Shown: positions 8,565-17,463 of the stretch, piece by piece
Position numbering within the stretch: position 1 is the stretch's first letter
Layout: each line of letters begins with the position of its first letter
Source: Candidatus Zymogenaceae bacterium
GTDB lineage: Bacteria > Desulfobacterota > Zymogenia > Zymogenales > Zymogenaceae
Reading direction: 5' to 3'
Length of the DNA: 64,000 nt
Assembly (NCBI GenBank): GCA_016931225.1
Contig: JAFGFE010000014.1
Location: 124,001 to 188,000, forward strand
Translations under genes and position numbers: made by a program
Notes under the pieces: model-generated
The model's database searches: none
The model's input: the letters and a program-made list of their open reading frames with translations, nothing else
Told to the model about the DNA's origin: nothing

Positions 8565-9113
8565 ATGGCTTCATCCTGACGGGGTACCGTTGTGATCGAT
8601 ATGGACAGAGATACATCGGGTGACACAGGAACCTTCCGGATACGTTTCAGGTCAATGCGGCGAAAAAAGGCATCCGCTTTTTGCCTGAAAAGGGTCGGAG
8701 GCCTCCATATACCACATAATATCATCAATAATAGTAACGAAATCCAATGAGGTGTCAATGCGAAAGTATGATCTCACGGGGCTTGTATGGTTTTGTCTGA
8801 AATCGCACCCCTGAAGCGTCCGTTCTCAGGAAATACACGCCACCCCACGGTGTCGCCCGGAGGTCGGTACGCCGATCGAGTCAACGGACAACGCGCGAGG
8901 CGTGCAAGGGCCTGGAGGGGGTGATTTCGTCCGGCCCGCTGCGCTTCACGACACGGTTGTGAAAGCGGAGGACCGCGGGGCCGTCACCGAGATCGGCGGG
9001 GAGAACCGGGGAGAAATGAGAGAGAAAGCCTCTTAACGGAAATTGAAATAATAGTTATACATATTTTGAGAGCTTTGATAAAATAGTAAAAAGCAGATTA
9101 ATTCTACTGTTTG
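8565..9113. other. Long non-coding region
   Basis: No frame of useful length. Positions 8800-9020 are noticeably more GC-rich than the flanks and could be the remains of a decayed gene, but I recognise no protein fragment. Confidence 0.4.
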
Positions 9114-9128
9114 GGATGGAGCGTGTAT

Positions 9129-12100
9129 ATGAGCAGAGGGAAGCGGCGTGATGATTTCAAGATAACCGTTGATATTCTGGGGCAGTATCTTGAAATCATG
9201 GGAGTAATGATCCTCGGTCTTAACAGAGCAGGAGATATCGTTTTCATCAATCAAAAGGGCGAAGAGATACTCGGATACAATAAAAAGGAACTGCTCGGGA
9301 GCAATTGGATAAAAAACTATGTCCCAAAACGGCTTCGGAAGGAAGTGACCACGATATTTCGGGAAGTGATGGCGGAAAAGAGAGATGTGAAAGGGTATTA
9401 CGAAAATCCGGTCGTTGTAAAAACTAGCGAGGAGCGCATTATCAGATGGAACAATACGGTTTTGAGGGACGAGGGGGGGGAGATTATCGGATCCCTGAGC
9501 TCGGGTGAGGATGTCACGGAGAGGAAGAAAGTCGAGAATGCGCTCAAAGGGAGCGAGGAGAAATACCGGACGCTGTTCGAAACGATGGTTCAGGGAGTGG
9601 TGTACCATGATAAAAAGGGGAGGGTCGTCTCGGTGAATCCCGCCGCCGAGGAGATTCTGGGTGAGACCCTTGAGCAGATGAAGAACAAGACATCCTTGGA
9701 TGCCGCCGGGTTTAGAATGTTTTATGAGGACGGTTCTGAATTACCCGAAGACAAACACCCGGCCATAGTCGCCCTGAAGGAGGGACGAGAAATAAAAGAT
9801 GTTGTTCTTGGTGTGTATAATCCCAGGAGGATGGAGACGGTTTGGATCAACATCCACGCGATACCGCTGTTTCGATTGAGTGAGAAAAAACCGTACATGG
9901 TATACACCACTATCGAGGACATCACCGAAAAACGAAAGGTGCGGGAGGATCTTGCCCGGGAAAAGACCTTCATCAATGCGCTGATCGACAGCCTTCCCGG
10001 TACGTTCTATGTCTTTGACGACCGAGGTCGTTTTATACAATGGAACAAGACTCTGGAGGACGTTTCCGGATACACCGGCGAGGAGATCATGAAGATGGAG
10101 CCGGTCGGCTTTTATTCAGAGGAAGAAAGCAGGATGCTGACGGAAAAGATCCAGCAAGTATTTCAGGGAGAAAAAGCTTTTGCTGAGGTTGATTTCATCA
10201 CGAAATCGGGCGGAACAATTCCCTTTTTACTCACCGGCGCCCGGGCCGTTATTGATGATAAGACATATATCGTCGGTATCGGCATCGATCAAAGCGAGAG
10301 AAAGGAGACACAGAAGGTACTGGATGAATACCAGCGCATGCTTTCCACGTTGATGTCGAATATCCCCGGTATCGTGTATCGGTGCAAAAACGATCACGAC
10401 TGGACAATGCTCTTTCTCAGCGACGGGTGCAAACGGATTACCGGATACGACCCGAGAGACCTGATAGAGAACAGGACATTCTCGTTCAAGGATATCCTTC
10501 ATCCGGATGATCGGGATGACGTTTGGAATCAAGTGCAACAGGCGGTTGACGAGGAGAGACCCTATAAGATCGAGTATAGAATTATAACAAAAGCGGGAAA
10601 GGAAAGATGGGTATGGGAACAGGGAGTCGGGACCCCGATGGAAGGGACCGGAGAAGTTCTGCTGGAGGGAATCATTAATGATATTACCGATAGTAAGAAG
10701 ATATTGGAAGAGCTGAGAGCATCTGAAGAGAAATATCGAATTCTTATAGAGAATGCGGGAGAGGCGATCATTGTTTCTCAAGACAACCTGGTTCAATATG
10801 TCAATCCCAAAACCTGTGAGATATCAGGTTATTCTAAAGAGGAACTCATCTCCAGGTCGGTGGTATACTTCGTTCATCCCGAAGATCAAGAGAGGGTCTA
10901 TAACGATCGCGTAGAGAAATTAAAAAAGGGGGAAAATTTTAATGGATATGAGTTTCGAGCATTGGATAAATCGGGGGAGACAATCTGGGCGAGGGCCAGC
11001 TCGGTAACCATAGAATGGAACGGAAGGCCGGCGGAACTGAACTTTTTAAGCGATATCACACTCTCGAAAATGGCGGAGGATGAGCTAAGAGAGAGTGAAG
11101 AACGATATCGATCGTTGGTGGAAAATATAAACGATCTCATTTTCAGTCTTGACGCTTCCGGTCATCTTACATACCTCAGTCCTGTTTTTGAACGGATTTT
11201 AAAATATCGAATAGATGAGGTTATCGGTAAGGATTTTGTTAAATATATTCACCCAGATGACGTATCGGGTCTCCTCGAGAGTTTCGAGAGAACACTGAAA
11301 GGAACCGTTGAACCCCATGAATTCCGATTGGTGGATAAGGACGGCTCGCTCCTGTATGTTCGGACTTCAAGCAGGACACTGTACAAAGACGGAGAGCTTG
11401 TCGGGATGACCGGTGTTATGAGCGATATCTCCGACAGAAAAAAGATGCAGGAGAAGCTGATTCAGACGGAAAAACTCTCGAGCCTCGGGGGCATCCTTTC
11501 CGGGGTGGCTCACGAGTTGAACAATCCCCTCGCCGCAATTATCGGATATGCGCAGCTGCTTTCAGAAAAAGAGATACCGGAAGACATTAGAAGCTATGTG
11601 GATGTCATCATTCGCCAGTCGAAGAGAACCGCGGGCATTATTAAGTCTCTCCTTACGTTTGCCAGGGAACACAAGCCGCTTCGTAAGATGATAGACATTA
11701 ATGCTGTTATTGAGGAGTCTTATAAACTCAGGGAGTATGAACTGCGTACGAACGATATTGATTTGAAACTCGACCTCAAAGGTGATCTACCAAAGACGTT
11801 TGCCGATCCATATCAGCTCCAGCAGGTGTTTATAAACATGATAAACAACGCCCATGATGCCCTGAGAAAGCGAGGCGGTGGGAGTCTTATCGTTCGATCT
11901 TTTCAACAAGATATGAAGATCGTGATTCAATTCATCGATGACGGTCCGGGTATCCCCAAAAAATATATCGGTAAGATATTCGATCCCTTCTTCACCACCA
12001 AGGAGGTCGGTCAGGGCACGGGACTTGGATTGAGTATCGTATATGGTATTTTGGAGGAACATGGCGGAGACATCTCGGTAGACAGCACTCTGGGTAAGGG

Positions 12101-12569
12101 CACGACCTTTACCATAGAGCTGCCGATTATTCAGATACAAGAACCTCTCGTCGCAGAAAAGAACAAAAGACCGAAAAAACCGGACAGGCCGTACTCAATT
12201 CTGGTGGTCGAGGATGAAGATCCTCTGAGAAAATTTATCTCGGAGGCGTTGAAAGAGGAGGGGTACGACACGAAGACAAGCAAAGACGGTGAAGAAGCGA
12301 TTGATATGATTGAAAACAACGAGTTTGACGCCGTCGTCACCGATATCAAGATGCCCGGATTGAGCGGTCAAAATTTATATACCTATATTCAGAAATATCA
12401 CAAGGATATCGGGAACAAGGTATTGTTCATTACCGGCGACATTCTGGGAGAGGAAACGCGCTATTTTTTTAAAATCACCGGGACCAGGTTTTTGACAAAA
12501 CCCTTTGAACTCAATGAACTTTTCGCTCAGTTGGGGGAATTACTCGATCAGCCGGATCAACCGTTCTGA
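9129..12569 (+). CDS. Hybrid sensor histidine kinase with six PAS domains and a C-terminal receiver
   Basis: 1146 residues from the ATG at 9129, preceded by GGATGGAG at good spacing; a TTG 18 nt upstream is less likely. Six PAS/PAC units follow one another from about residue 15 to 780. Then come HisKA with the phospho-acceptor His795 (VAHELNNPLAAIIGYAQLL), an HATPase_c domain with N box NMINNAHDAL, G1 DDGPGIP and G2 GTGLGLSIVYGI, and a receiver domain with phospho-acceptor Asp1072 (TDIKMPG) and the conserved TKPFE lysine. There is no transmembrane segment, so it is a cytoplasmic sensor, probably of redox or small ligands. No partner regulator gene is adjacent. Its base composition is AT-richer than the housekeeping genes right of 17.4 kb. 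Confidence 0.93.
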   Translation: MSRGKRRDDFKITVDILGQYLEIMGVMILGLNRAGDIVFINQKGEEILGYNKKELLGSNWIKNYVPKRLRKEVTTIFREVMAEKRDVKGYYENPVVVKTSEERIIRWNNTVLRDEGGEIIGSLSSGEDVTERKKVENALKGSEEKYRTLFETMVQGVVYHDKKGRVVSVNPAAEEILGETLEQMKNKTSLDAAGFRMFYEDGSELPEDKHPAIVALKEGREIKDVVLGVYNPRRMETVWINIHAIPLFRLSEKKPYMVYTTIEDITEKRKVREDLAREKTFINALIDSLPGTFYVFDDRGRFIQWNKTLEDVSGYTGEEIMKMEPVGFYSEEESRMLTEKIQQVFQGEKAFAEVDFITKSGGTIPFLLTGARAVIDDKTYIVGIGIDQSERKETQKVLDEYQRMLSTLMSNIPGIVYRCKNDHDWTMLFLSDGCKRITGYDPRDLIENRTFSFKDILHPDDRDDVWNQVQQAVDEERPYKIEYRIITKAGKERWVWEQGVGTPMEGTGEVLLEGIINDITDSKKILEELRASEEKYRILIENAGEAIIVSQDNLVQYVNPKTCEISGYSKEELISRSVVYFVHPEDQERVYNDRVEKLKKGENFNGYEFRALDKSGETIWARASSVTIEWNGRPAELNFLSDITLSKMAEDELRESEERYRSLVENINDLIFSLDASGHLTYLSPVFERILKYRIDEVIGKDFVKYIHPDDVSGLLESFERTLKGTVEPHEFRLVDKDGSLLYVRTSSRTLYKDGELVGMTGVMSDISDRKKMQEKLIQTEKLSSLGGILSGVAHELNNPLAAIIGYAQLLSEKEIPEDIRSYVDVIIRQSKRTAGIIKSLLTFAREHKPLRKMIDINAVIEESYKLREYELRTNDIDLKLDLKGDLPKTFADPYQLQQVFINMINNAHDALRKRGGGSLIVRSFQQDMKIVIQFIDDGPGIPKKYIGKIFDPFFTTKEVGQGTGLGLSIVYGILEEHGGDISVDSTLGKGTTFTIELPIIQIQEPLVAEKNKRPKKPDRPYSILVVEDEDPLRKFISEALKEEGYDTKTSKDGEEAIDMIENNEFDAVVTDIKMPGLSGQNLYTYIQKYHKDIGNKVLFITGDILGEETRYFFKITGTRFLTKPFELNELFAQLGELLDQPDQPF

Positions 12570-12667
12570 GTGGGATGTGCAGTGACATGTCGTGCGGCAT
12601 CCAGCAACTTTTTCCTCTCTGTCACATCAAGCGGCCCCCCTGCACACCTCAGACCAGTCCCCGGTCG

Positions 12668-12964
12668 GGCGAGGACGTCTTCGGGGAGGATCTGAATGCG
12701 CTTGTTGCAACGACCGACGGTATGGTCGGTTATTACGCCGTCGTGTTCGGCAGGTACCGGGAGGCCAAGATATTGAACGAGCTGAACGGGATCGACGGGA
12801 TCATCACGGTGGCGCCTACCTATGAGAATACGGCGATTTCGCTGGGCATATTGCACAAGGGATCCGAGGGCGATCGGACACGCCCCGTTCTGAACGTGAC
12901 CTTTGACGGGAACAGGAACGAGAACAACCGAACGAAAATCGAAACCTTTGTCTATTATCTGTAG
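12668..12964 (+). pseudogene. C-terminal remnant of a 2-hydroxyacyl-CoA dehydratase/activase-type protein
   Basis: The roughly 98-residue segment contains NELNGIDGIITVAPTYEN followed by RPVLNVTFDGNRNENNRTK and ends in ETFVYYL. This resembles the extreme C-terminus of large HgdB/HgdC-like (BcrAD/BadFG-DUF2229) proteins, where an IDGII strand precedes an FDG-x-NxNR-T-LE-F motif. The full protein is over 1000 residues, so at least nine tenths is missing. The frame upstream of 12668 reads as non-homologous sequence. I interpret it as a degraded fragment. Confidence 0.45.
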
Positions 12965-13153
12965 GATCAGCCGGTTCGCGGGGCAAAAACGTTCCGTGAC
13001 GGGAGCGGATGCAATCGGATGAAGCGAAAGCTGCACATGTGTACCTCGGAAAGAGGGGCGGAATCGCAGCCGGGGTAAAACGGGACGGCGGGTATCTCCA
13101 AGATATCCCCGTCGTCTGTATCATACAAAAATCCTGAAGGGACGGGAAACAGA

Positions 13154-14308
13154 ATGAAAAAAATGAACACTCCGACCTCTCCGTCCAGCGGCATGGTCAT
13201 CCATGAGGTAGGAAGGGTGCACAACAGAGTGAAAAAGCCCTTTCTGGTAGCGGGAGACGACGGCATCGAGTTGCAGGGTAACGTGGATGCCATCAGGCGC
13301 CGGGTCCACCGAACGGGGGATGATATGTCGGAGATTATTATCGATGAGGAAATGATCGATATCCTTCATGGCATCGAAGAATATTCTCATCTGGTCATCC
13401 TCTATTGGGCGCACATGGTGCCGGAGTCGAGCCGCACGCTGAAACAGGTGCATCCGATGGGGAGGGCGGATTTTCCGCTGATGGGGATATTTTCCACCTG
13501 CAGCCCGGCCCGCCCCAATCCGATTTTGACCACCGTCGTCCGGCAGCACGAGAGGAGGGGAAACGTCCTCACGGTGTCCGGGCTTGACGCGGTGGACGGA
13601 AGCCCCGTTTTGGATATCAAACCGTTTGTTGGGGAGTTTTACCGCCAGCAAGACGTCCGCATCCCCGAGTGGATGCGAAAGATCGTAGATGAGATGAGAG
13701 AAGATATGAACAGCACTGAAAAAGGCCGACATGAAACAGCCCATGGTCAAGGTGGGTGCAGACGGGGCAAAAGCAGCTTCAACATGCACGATCCGGCTCT
13801 CGTGTTCGGGGAACTGAAGCTCAAGGCGGGCGATGTCTTCCTCGACCTCGGCTGTGGGTCGGGGGAGTACTCTCTGCACGCGGCGGGGCTGATCGGGGAG
13901 GAGGGGGTTGTCTATGCGCTGGATAGATCGGAATCCCACATTACCGGCCTGAAGAGCCGTGCCGACGAGGAGAGTATCGAAAATATAACGGCGGCGGCCG
14001 CGGATATCACCGGGCAGCTGCCAATCGACGACGCGTATGTGGATGTCTGTCTGTTGGCGACCGTTCTTCACATCCCGGATATCACACGAAGGGCGAAAGA
14101 TCTGTGCACGGAGATACGCCGTGTTCTGAAGCCGGACGGTCGGCTGGCGGTCATCGAGTGCCATAAAAAGGCCCTCCCCTTCGGGCCGCCGGAGCATATT
14201 CGCCTGTTTCCCGCGGAGGTCAAGGGATTGATAACACAATGCGGTTTCACGGTCGTAAGCGAGGTCGATCTCGGGTACAATTACATGATTCAGTTCGGGG
14301 TGGAATAA
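13154..14308 (+). CDS. Fusion of a TrmO-like (TsaA/UPF0066) domain and a class I SAM methyltransferase
   Basis: 384 residues. Residues 14-165 match the TrmO beta-barrel family: EVGRVHN at the start, YSHLVILYWAH at 77-87, the ARPNPI signature at 119-124, and GLDAVDGSPVLDIKP at 143-157. TrmO N6-methylates t6A37 in tRNA using SAM bound by a non-Rossmann fold. Residues 215-384 form a separate Rossmann methyltransferase with motif I DLGCGSG at 231-237, ALDRSE and VLKPDGRLAVIE. A charged linker of about 40 residues joins them. Two SAM-using folds in one chain suggest sequential or coupled methylation, or a redirected TrmO domain. There is no stop or frameshift between the halves. Confidence 0.85.
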   Translation: MKKMNTPTSPSSGMVIHEVGRVHNRVKKPFLVAGDDGIELQGNVDAIRRRVHRTGDDMSEIIIDEEMIDILHGIEEYSHLVILYWAHMVPESSRTLKQVHPMGRADFPLMGIFSTCSPARPNPILTTVVRQHERRGNVLTVSGLDAVDGSPVLDIKPFVGEFYRQQDVRIPEWMRKIVDEMREDMNSTEKGRHETAHGQGGCRRGKSSFNMHDPALVFGELKLKAGDVFLDLGCGSGEYSLHAAGLIGEEGVVYALDRSESHITGLKSRADEESIENITAAAADITGQLPIDDAYVDVCLLATVLHIPDITRRAKDLCTEIRRVLKPDGRLAVIECHKKALPFGPPEHIRLFPAEVKGLITQCGFTVVSEVDLGYNYMIQFGVE

Positions 14309-14949
14309 GGATCCCGAGGGTGGAGGACGCGGCGTTCGGGGAATGTCGCAATGAACAGTATCGAAAAGATAAAAAATGGGCCACTCGAATTCGCCGGATT
14401 CCGGGGACGGCAATGATGGGGGGGAGGGGGGGGCGGAGTAACTTCCGCCTCGTCTTTCATGGGCGGGGTCTGTCGCTGTTCTTATAAAAGCAAGGCGTTT
14501 TTTCATCTCACCATGCGGCGATTCCCGCCGTCATTCAATCGTGTGGAAATTCAAGAAGGACGCGCATTTCAGGGACACCCAACGCCCTGGAAAAGAAATG
14601 ATCAGGTGAGTGGATAATGGGATTTTATTTTATATATACCAAACAGAAAAAATCTTGACATAGTCCATTAGATATTCTATTATTATGCAACAAATAAGCA
14701 TAATTTAAAACATCGAATCACTTCATCACTCTCAACGCGGCGAATGAAAGTCGTGATCCCATAACAGCTTTTTTCTCCCTTTTCTATTGAATTGCAGCGA
14801 ATATTCTATTCAGTGCGATTCTCATTTTCTATTTATTGCAATCTCTCATCAGCGGGGTGCATACGGTAACCGTTCAGACGGAACCATACCTTTACGATGC
14901 GTCAAGACAATTAAATATTATTTATCAATCTATTAAATGAGGGAAAGAC
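14309..14949. other. Long intergenic region; second half is an AT-rich leader
   Basis: Positions 14309-14620 hold nothing I recognise. From about 14620 the sequence turns AT-rich; it carries a good promoter at 14655-14683 and then about 260 nt of untranslated leader before the beta-helix gene. I could not match the leader to a known riboswitch. Confidence 0.5.
14655..14683 (+). promoter_or_regulatory. Sigma-70-type promoter for the beta-helix gene
   Basis: Consensus TTGACA, 17-nt spacer, TATTAT. It lies about 265 bp upstream of the next start codon, giving a long 5' leader. Confidence 0.6.
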
Positions 14950-16791
14950 ATGAACGGGAAAACCATTACCATGTTTGTATGTTTTTTTCTAATTCTTGGC
15001 GTATGGGTGTTCACCCCACTCAGTGTAATAGCCGGGGACGAAGCCGTCACGGAGTTCTTCAAGGGAATGAAGGATGAGAAGAAAGGAAATGAGATGGTCG
15101 TCGCAGAGGGTACGGACGATACGGGAGACCACAACTCTGATACCGTCGAAGAGTATGCCCTTATGTTCGATAAAGAAGACCCCTACCCTTATGATACCAT
15201 CACCGGATATGATCCCACAACCGATAGTTTATTAAAGGGTCGTCTCTCGATGTATTTAATATATGTGAACAATGGACATACATATGTAAACGGGGATGAA
15301 GGTGACGGGACCTGGGAGAAGCCGTATACGACAATCACAGAGGCGCTGGACGCGTTGGAGGACCCCAGAAAACAGGCTATCTTTGTCGTGAAGACGAATG
15401 TGCCTTATGGCGGATTTACCGTCTGGAAAGATTTTACCACGATCTGTGGACAAGGGTATAATATCCCCCGCGTTGGACCGCTACATGGATTTTACGCGGC
15501 TTATCCTCTTATAGACGGCCCTGTTACGATTAGAGCATCCAACGTAGAGATAGCGGGCTTCTCATTTAACAATCGAAGCCAGATAGGAACCTGCATTACC
15601 ATTGTGAGTGGTGATGCCGCGGTTGTGCATGACAATACCTTTCTCCTTGATGGTTTCTACTGCAGGGGGATTTTGATAGTAGGGGGAACCTATGGGATGA
15701 TTTCGGGCAATACCTTTACCGGCTCGGGGCTTGGGATAAAAGACGGAACAGCGGGCAATAATATAATTTTCAGAAATGAATTTAGCATGATAGGGGCTCG
15801 CAGTGGGGCGATCTCATTTTCGAGTGATTCATCTGGCCTTACGATTAAAGAAAATACTATCCATTCGAGGGTAGTCGGCATCGGTGCGAATATCTCCGGT
15901 TCCCCCGGCACTTCGGATAGTCGACCTTTAATTATTGACAATGAAATTATTGTAGATGGGACAGGCCTTGGCTCCGAGGCCGCTGGGATTTACCTAGATA
16001 CGTCAATTGGTCTCAATGTGGATATATCTGGAAATAACATATTAGTGATAGGAGACGATAATATAGAAGGAATTGGCATTACCCTTCTTATTGGGACAGG
16101 GGGATGCATCGGGACGGACGACGTTCCCGCCACGATTAAAGGGAACACCATCACTGTCGATTCCTCCCAAAACTCCTTAGAACCTCGCAGCGTTGGTATT
16201 CGTATCGACAGTAAAAGGGAAACATTTATCGAAATTCAGGGAAATTATCTACATGTAGAAGGATGGGAGGCAGCCGGTATAGATATGAGTGGCGAAGATG
16301 TCTTGGATACAACCATCTCTGATGACAATTTTATTTTTGTTGATGCAATACTCGATGCGAGTGGTGTCAATTTGCACGGGAGAACCGTCAAGGGAATGAT
16401 AGACGGCAATAGCTTTTTCGTTCATGGAAGAACCAATCTCTATATGGTGAGAGTTGGTGAGGAGTGTGATGAGATTCCAACAGCAGAGGATACAATCGGT
16501 ACCCCTGAAGAGCCCTTCTATATTACCAACAATACCGGGTTCTGCAGCGACCGGCCTAATATCCTGGAACGAAGGGATCATCACGGAATTGTATTGTGTT
16601 CTATACATCCAGGGGCTGGGAATAATGTTATCTGGAGTGGTACGAACTTCACACCATTGGGGAGCGACTGGTCGCCGTGCGACCACCACCGATGTTACGA
16701 TTCTCCCAACTGTAACAGTTACGGCGGTGGTATGGTTCAAACGAACTTTGTGGGTGAAGATTATATTTACCCTGTTTTCCCATCACCGTAA
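14950..16791 (+). CDS. Secreted right-handed parallel beta-helix protein
   Basis: 613 residues with ribosome site GAGGGAAAG. The signal peptide (residues 1-27) has a long hydrophobic core and ends after VIAG. After an acidic spacer, residues about 105-135 carry the YVNGDEGDGTWEKPYTTI pattern that opens DUF1565/pectate-lyase-like helices, and from about 190 to 540 there are repeated I-x-x-N-x-I/F rungs (GNTFTG, ENTIHS, NNILVI, GNTITV, GNYLHV, GNSFFV). Such proteins bind or cut polysaccharides or act as surface adhesins; no catalytic residues can be assigned. The C-terminus is Cys/His-rich (PCDHHRCYDSPNC), which is unusual. Base composition is clearly AT-richer than the genes after 17.4 kb. Confidence 0.8.
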   Translation: MNGKTITMFVCFFLILGVWVFTPLSVIAGDEAVTEFFKGMKDEKKGNEMVVAEGTDDTGDHNSDTVEEYALMFDKEDPYPYDTITGYDPTTDSLLKGRLSMYLIYVNNGHTYVNGDEGDGTWEKPYTTITEALDALEDPRKQAIFVVKTNVPYGGFTVWKDFTTICGQGYNIPRVGPLHGFYAAYPLIDGPVTIRASNVEIAGFSFNNRSQIGTCITIVSGDAAVVHDNTFLLDGFYCRGILIVGGTYGMISGNTFTGSGLGIKDGTAGNNIIFRNEFSMIGARSGAISFSSDSSGLTIKENTIHSRVVGIGANISGSPGTSDSRPLIIDNEIIVDGTGLGSEAAGIYLDTSIGLNVDISGNNILVIGDDNIEGIGITLLIGTGGCIGTDDVPATIKGNTITVDSSQNSLEPRSVGIRIDSKRETFIEIQGNYLHVEGWEAAGIDMSGEDVLDTTISDDNFIFVDAILDASGVNLHGRTVKGMIDGNSFFVHGRTNLYMVRVGEECDEIPTAEDTIGTPEEPFYITNNTGFCSDRPNILERRDHHGIVLCSIHPGAGNNVIWSGTNFTPLGSDWSPCDHHRCYDSPNCNSYGGGMVQTNFVGEDYIYPVFPSP

Positions 16792-16854
16792 TACTGGGAA
16801 CGGGAGGGAGGTATACCGGAAAGAATACGACAGGGCAAGACGGTCGAATCAAAA

Positions 16855-16887
16855 GGGCATCCTGGAACTTCTCGGGATGCCCATTTT
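16855..16887 (+). terminator. Probable terminator after the beta-helix gene
   Basis: Eight-base-pair stem GGGCATCC/GGATGCCC with a 12-nt loop, then a short T-run. Confidence 0.6.
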
Positions 16888-17075
16888 CATGTGCCGATGG
16901 CACCGTTACAGAATTTAGATGACCTCTTGTCAGTTTGGGCGATACCAGAGCGTATGGGAGCGTCGAGTAACGAGGAGGGGCGATGAGTATTTCCGATAAT
17001 AGGATTGAAAAAAACAGGTTTAACAACGAGGTCGTGTGTGTGTCGTGTCTCTGGTTCATGTCGACGCCGATTTGA

Positions 17076-17216
17076 AAGTCGATCAGGTGGTTTTCGGAAT
17101 ACAGGGGAGTCGGCAAAACACAACGCTATCTGAACGTAACCGACAGGCATCTTGATGCCACCGTTGATTTTATCGGTTTTTGGAGGACAGAAATCGGGGT
17201 AATGTATTGCCGATGA
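17076..17216 (+). pseudogene. C-terminal remnant of a tyrosine recombinase (integrase) next to tRNA-Pro
   Basis: The frame after an in-frame TGA at 17073 reads GVGKTQRYLNVTDRHLDATV and ends 22 residues later. The TQRYLNVTD segment is the characteristic region around the catalytic tyrosine of phage-type integrases (usually TTQRYLNVTDEEL). The upstream boxes with the catalytic Arg and His-x-x-Arg are not found. A short ORF with a strong GAGGAGGGG site (16983-17075) precedes it in the same frame but is not integrase-like. The remnant lies directly beyond the tRNA 3' end, where an element integrated into the tRNA would carry its integrase. The rest of 16888-17319 holds no gene. Confidence 0.5.
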
Positions 17217-17319
17217 GGTGACCACCTAACTATTGACGAGATACTTTCTTGGTCGGTGTCAATTTTGGTGTCAGAGACGAAGAAAGGAGTATTGGAAACC
17301 CGTAACTCCTTGAAATAAT

Positions 17320-17397
17320 TGGTCGGGGTGAGAGGATTTGAACCTCCGACTTCCTGCTCCCAAAGCAGGCGCGCTAACCAGGCTGCGCTACACCCCG
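17320..17397 (-). tRNA. tRNA-Pro, anticodon TGG, CCA encoded
   Basis: On the minus strand the acceptor stem CGGGGTG pairs with CACCCCG, followed by discriminator A and an encoded CCA. The D-arm (AGCGCAGCCTGGTTAGCGCG), the anticodon arm CCTGC-TTTGGGA-GCAGG with anticodon TGG, and the T-arm GGAGG-TTCAAAT-CCTCT are all intact. It reads proline CCN codons. Confidence 0.97.
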
Positions 17398-17463
17398 ATT
17401 TCAAGCATGACATACTCTACTATCGACTGGGGGAAAAATCAAGGAAGAATCCAGTCGGGATAA

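Noticed and set aside
13121-14506. 461-codon open frame on minus
   Set aside because: Antisense to the TrmO-methyltransferase fusion; Pro/Arg/His-rich with no domain.
16983-17075. 30-codon ORF with a very strong ribosome site
   Set aside because: It has a good GAGGAGGGG but no recognisable peptide, and its frame continues after the stop into the recombinase remnant, so it is more likely part of decayed DNA.
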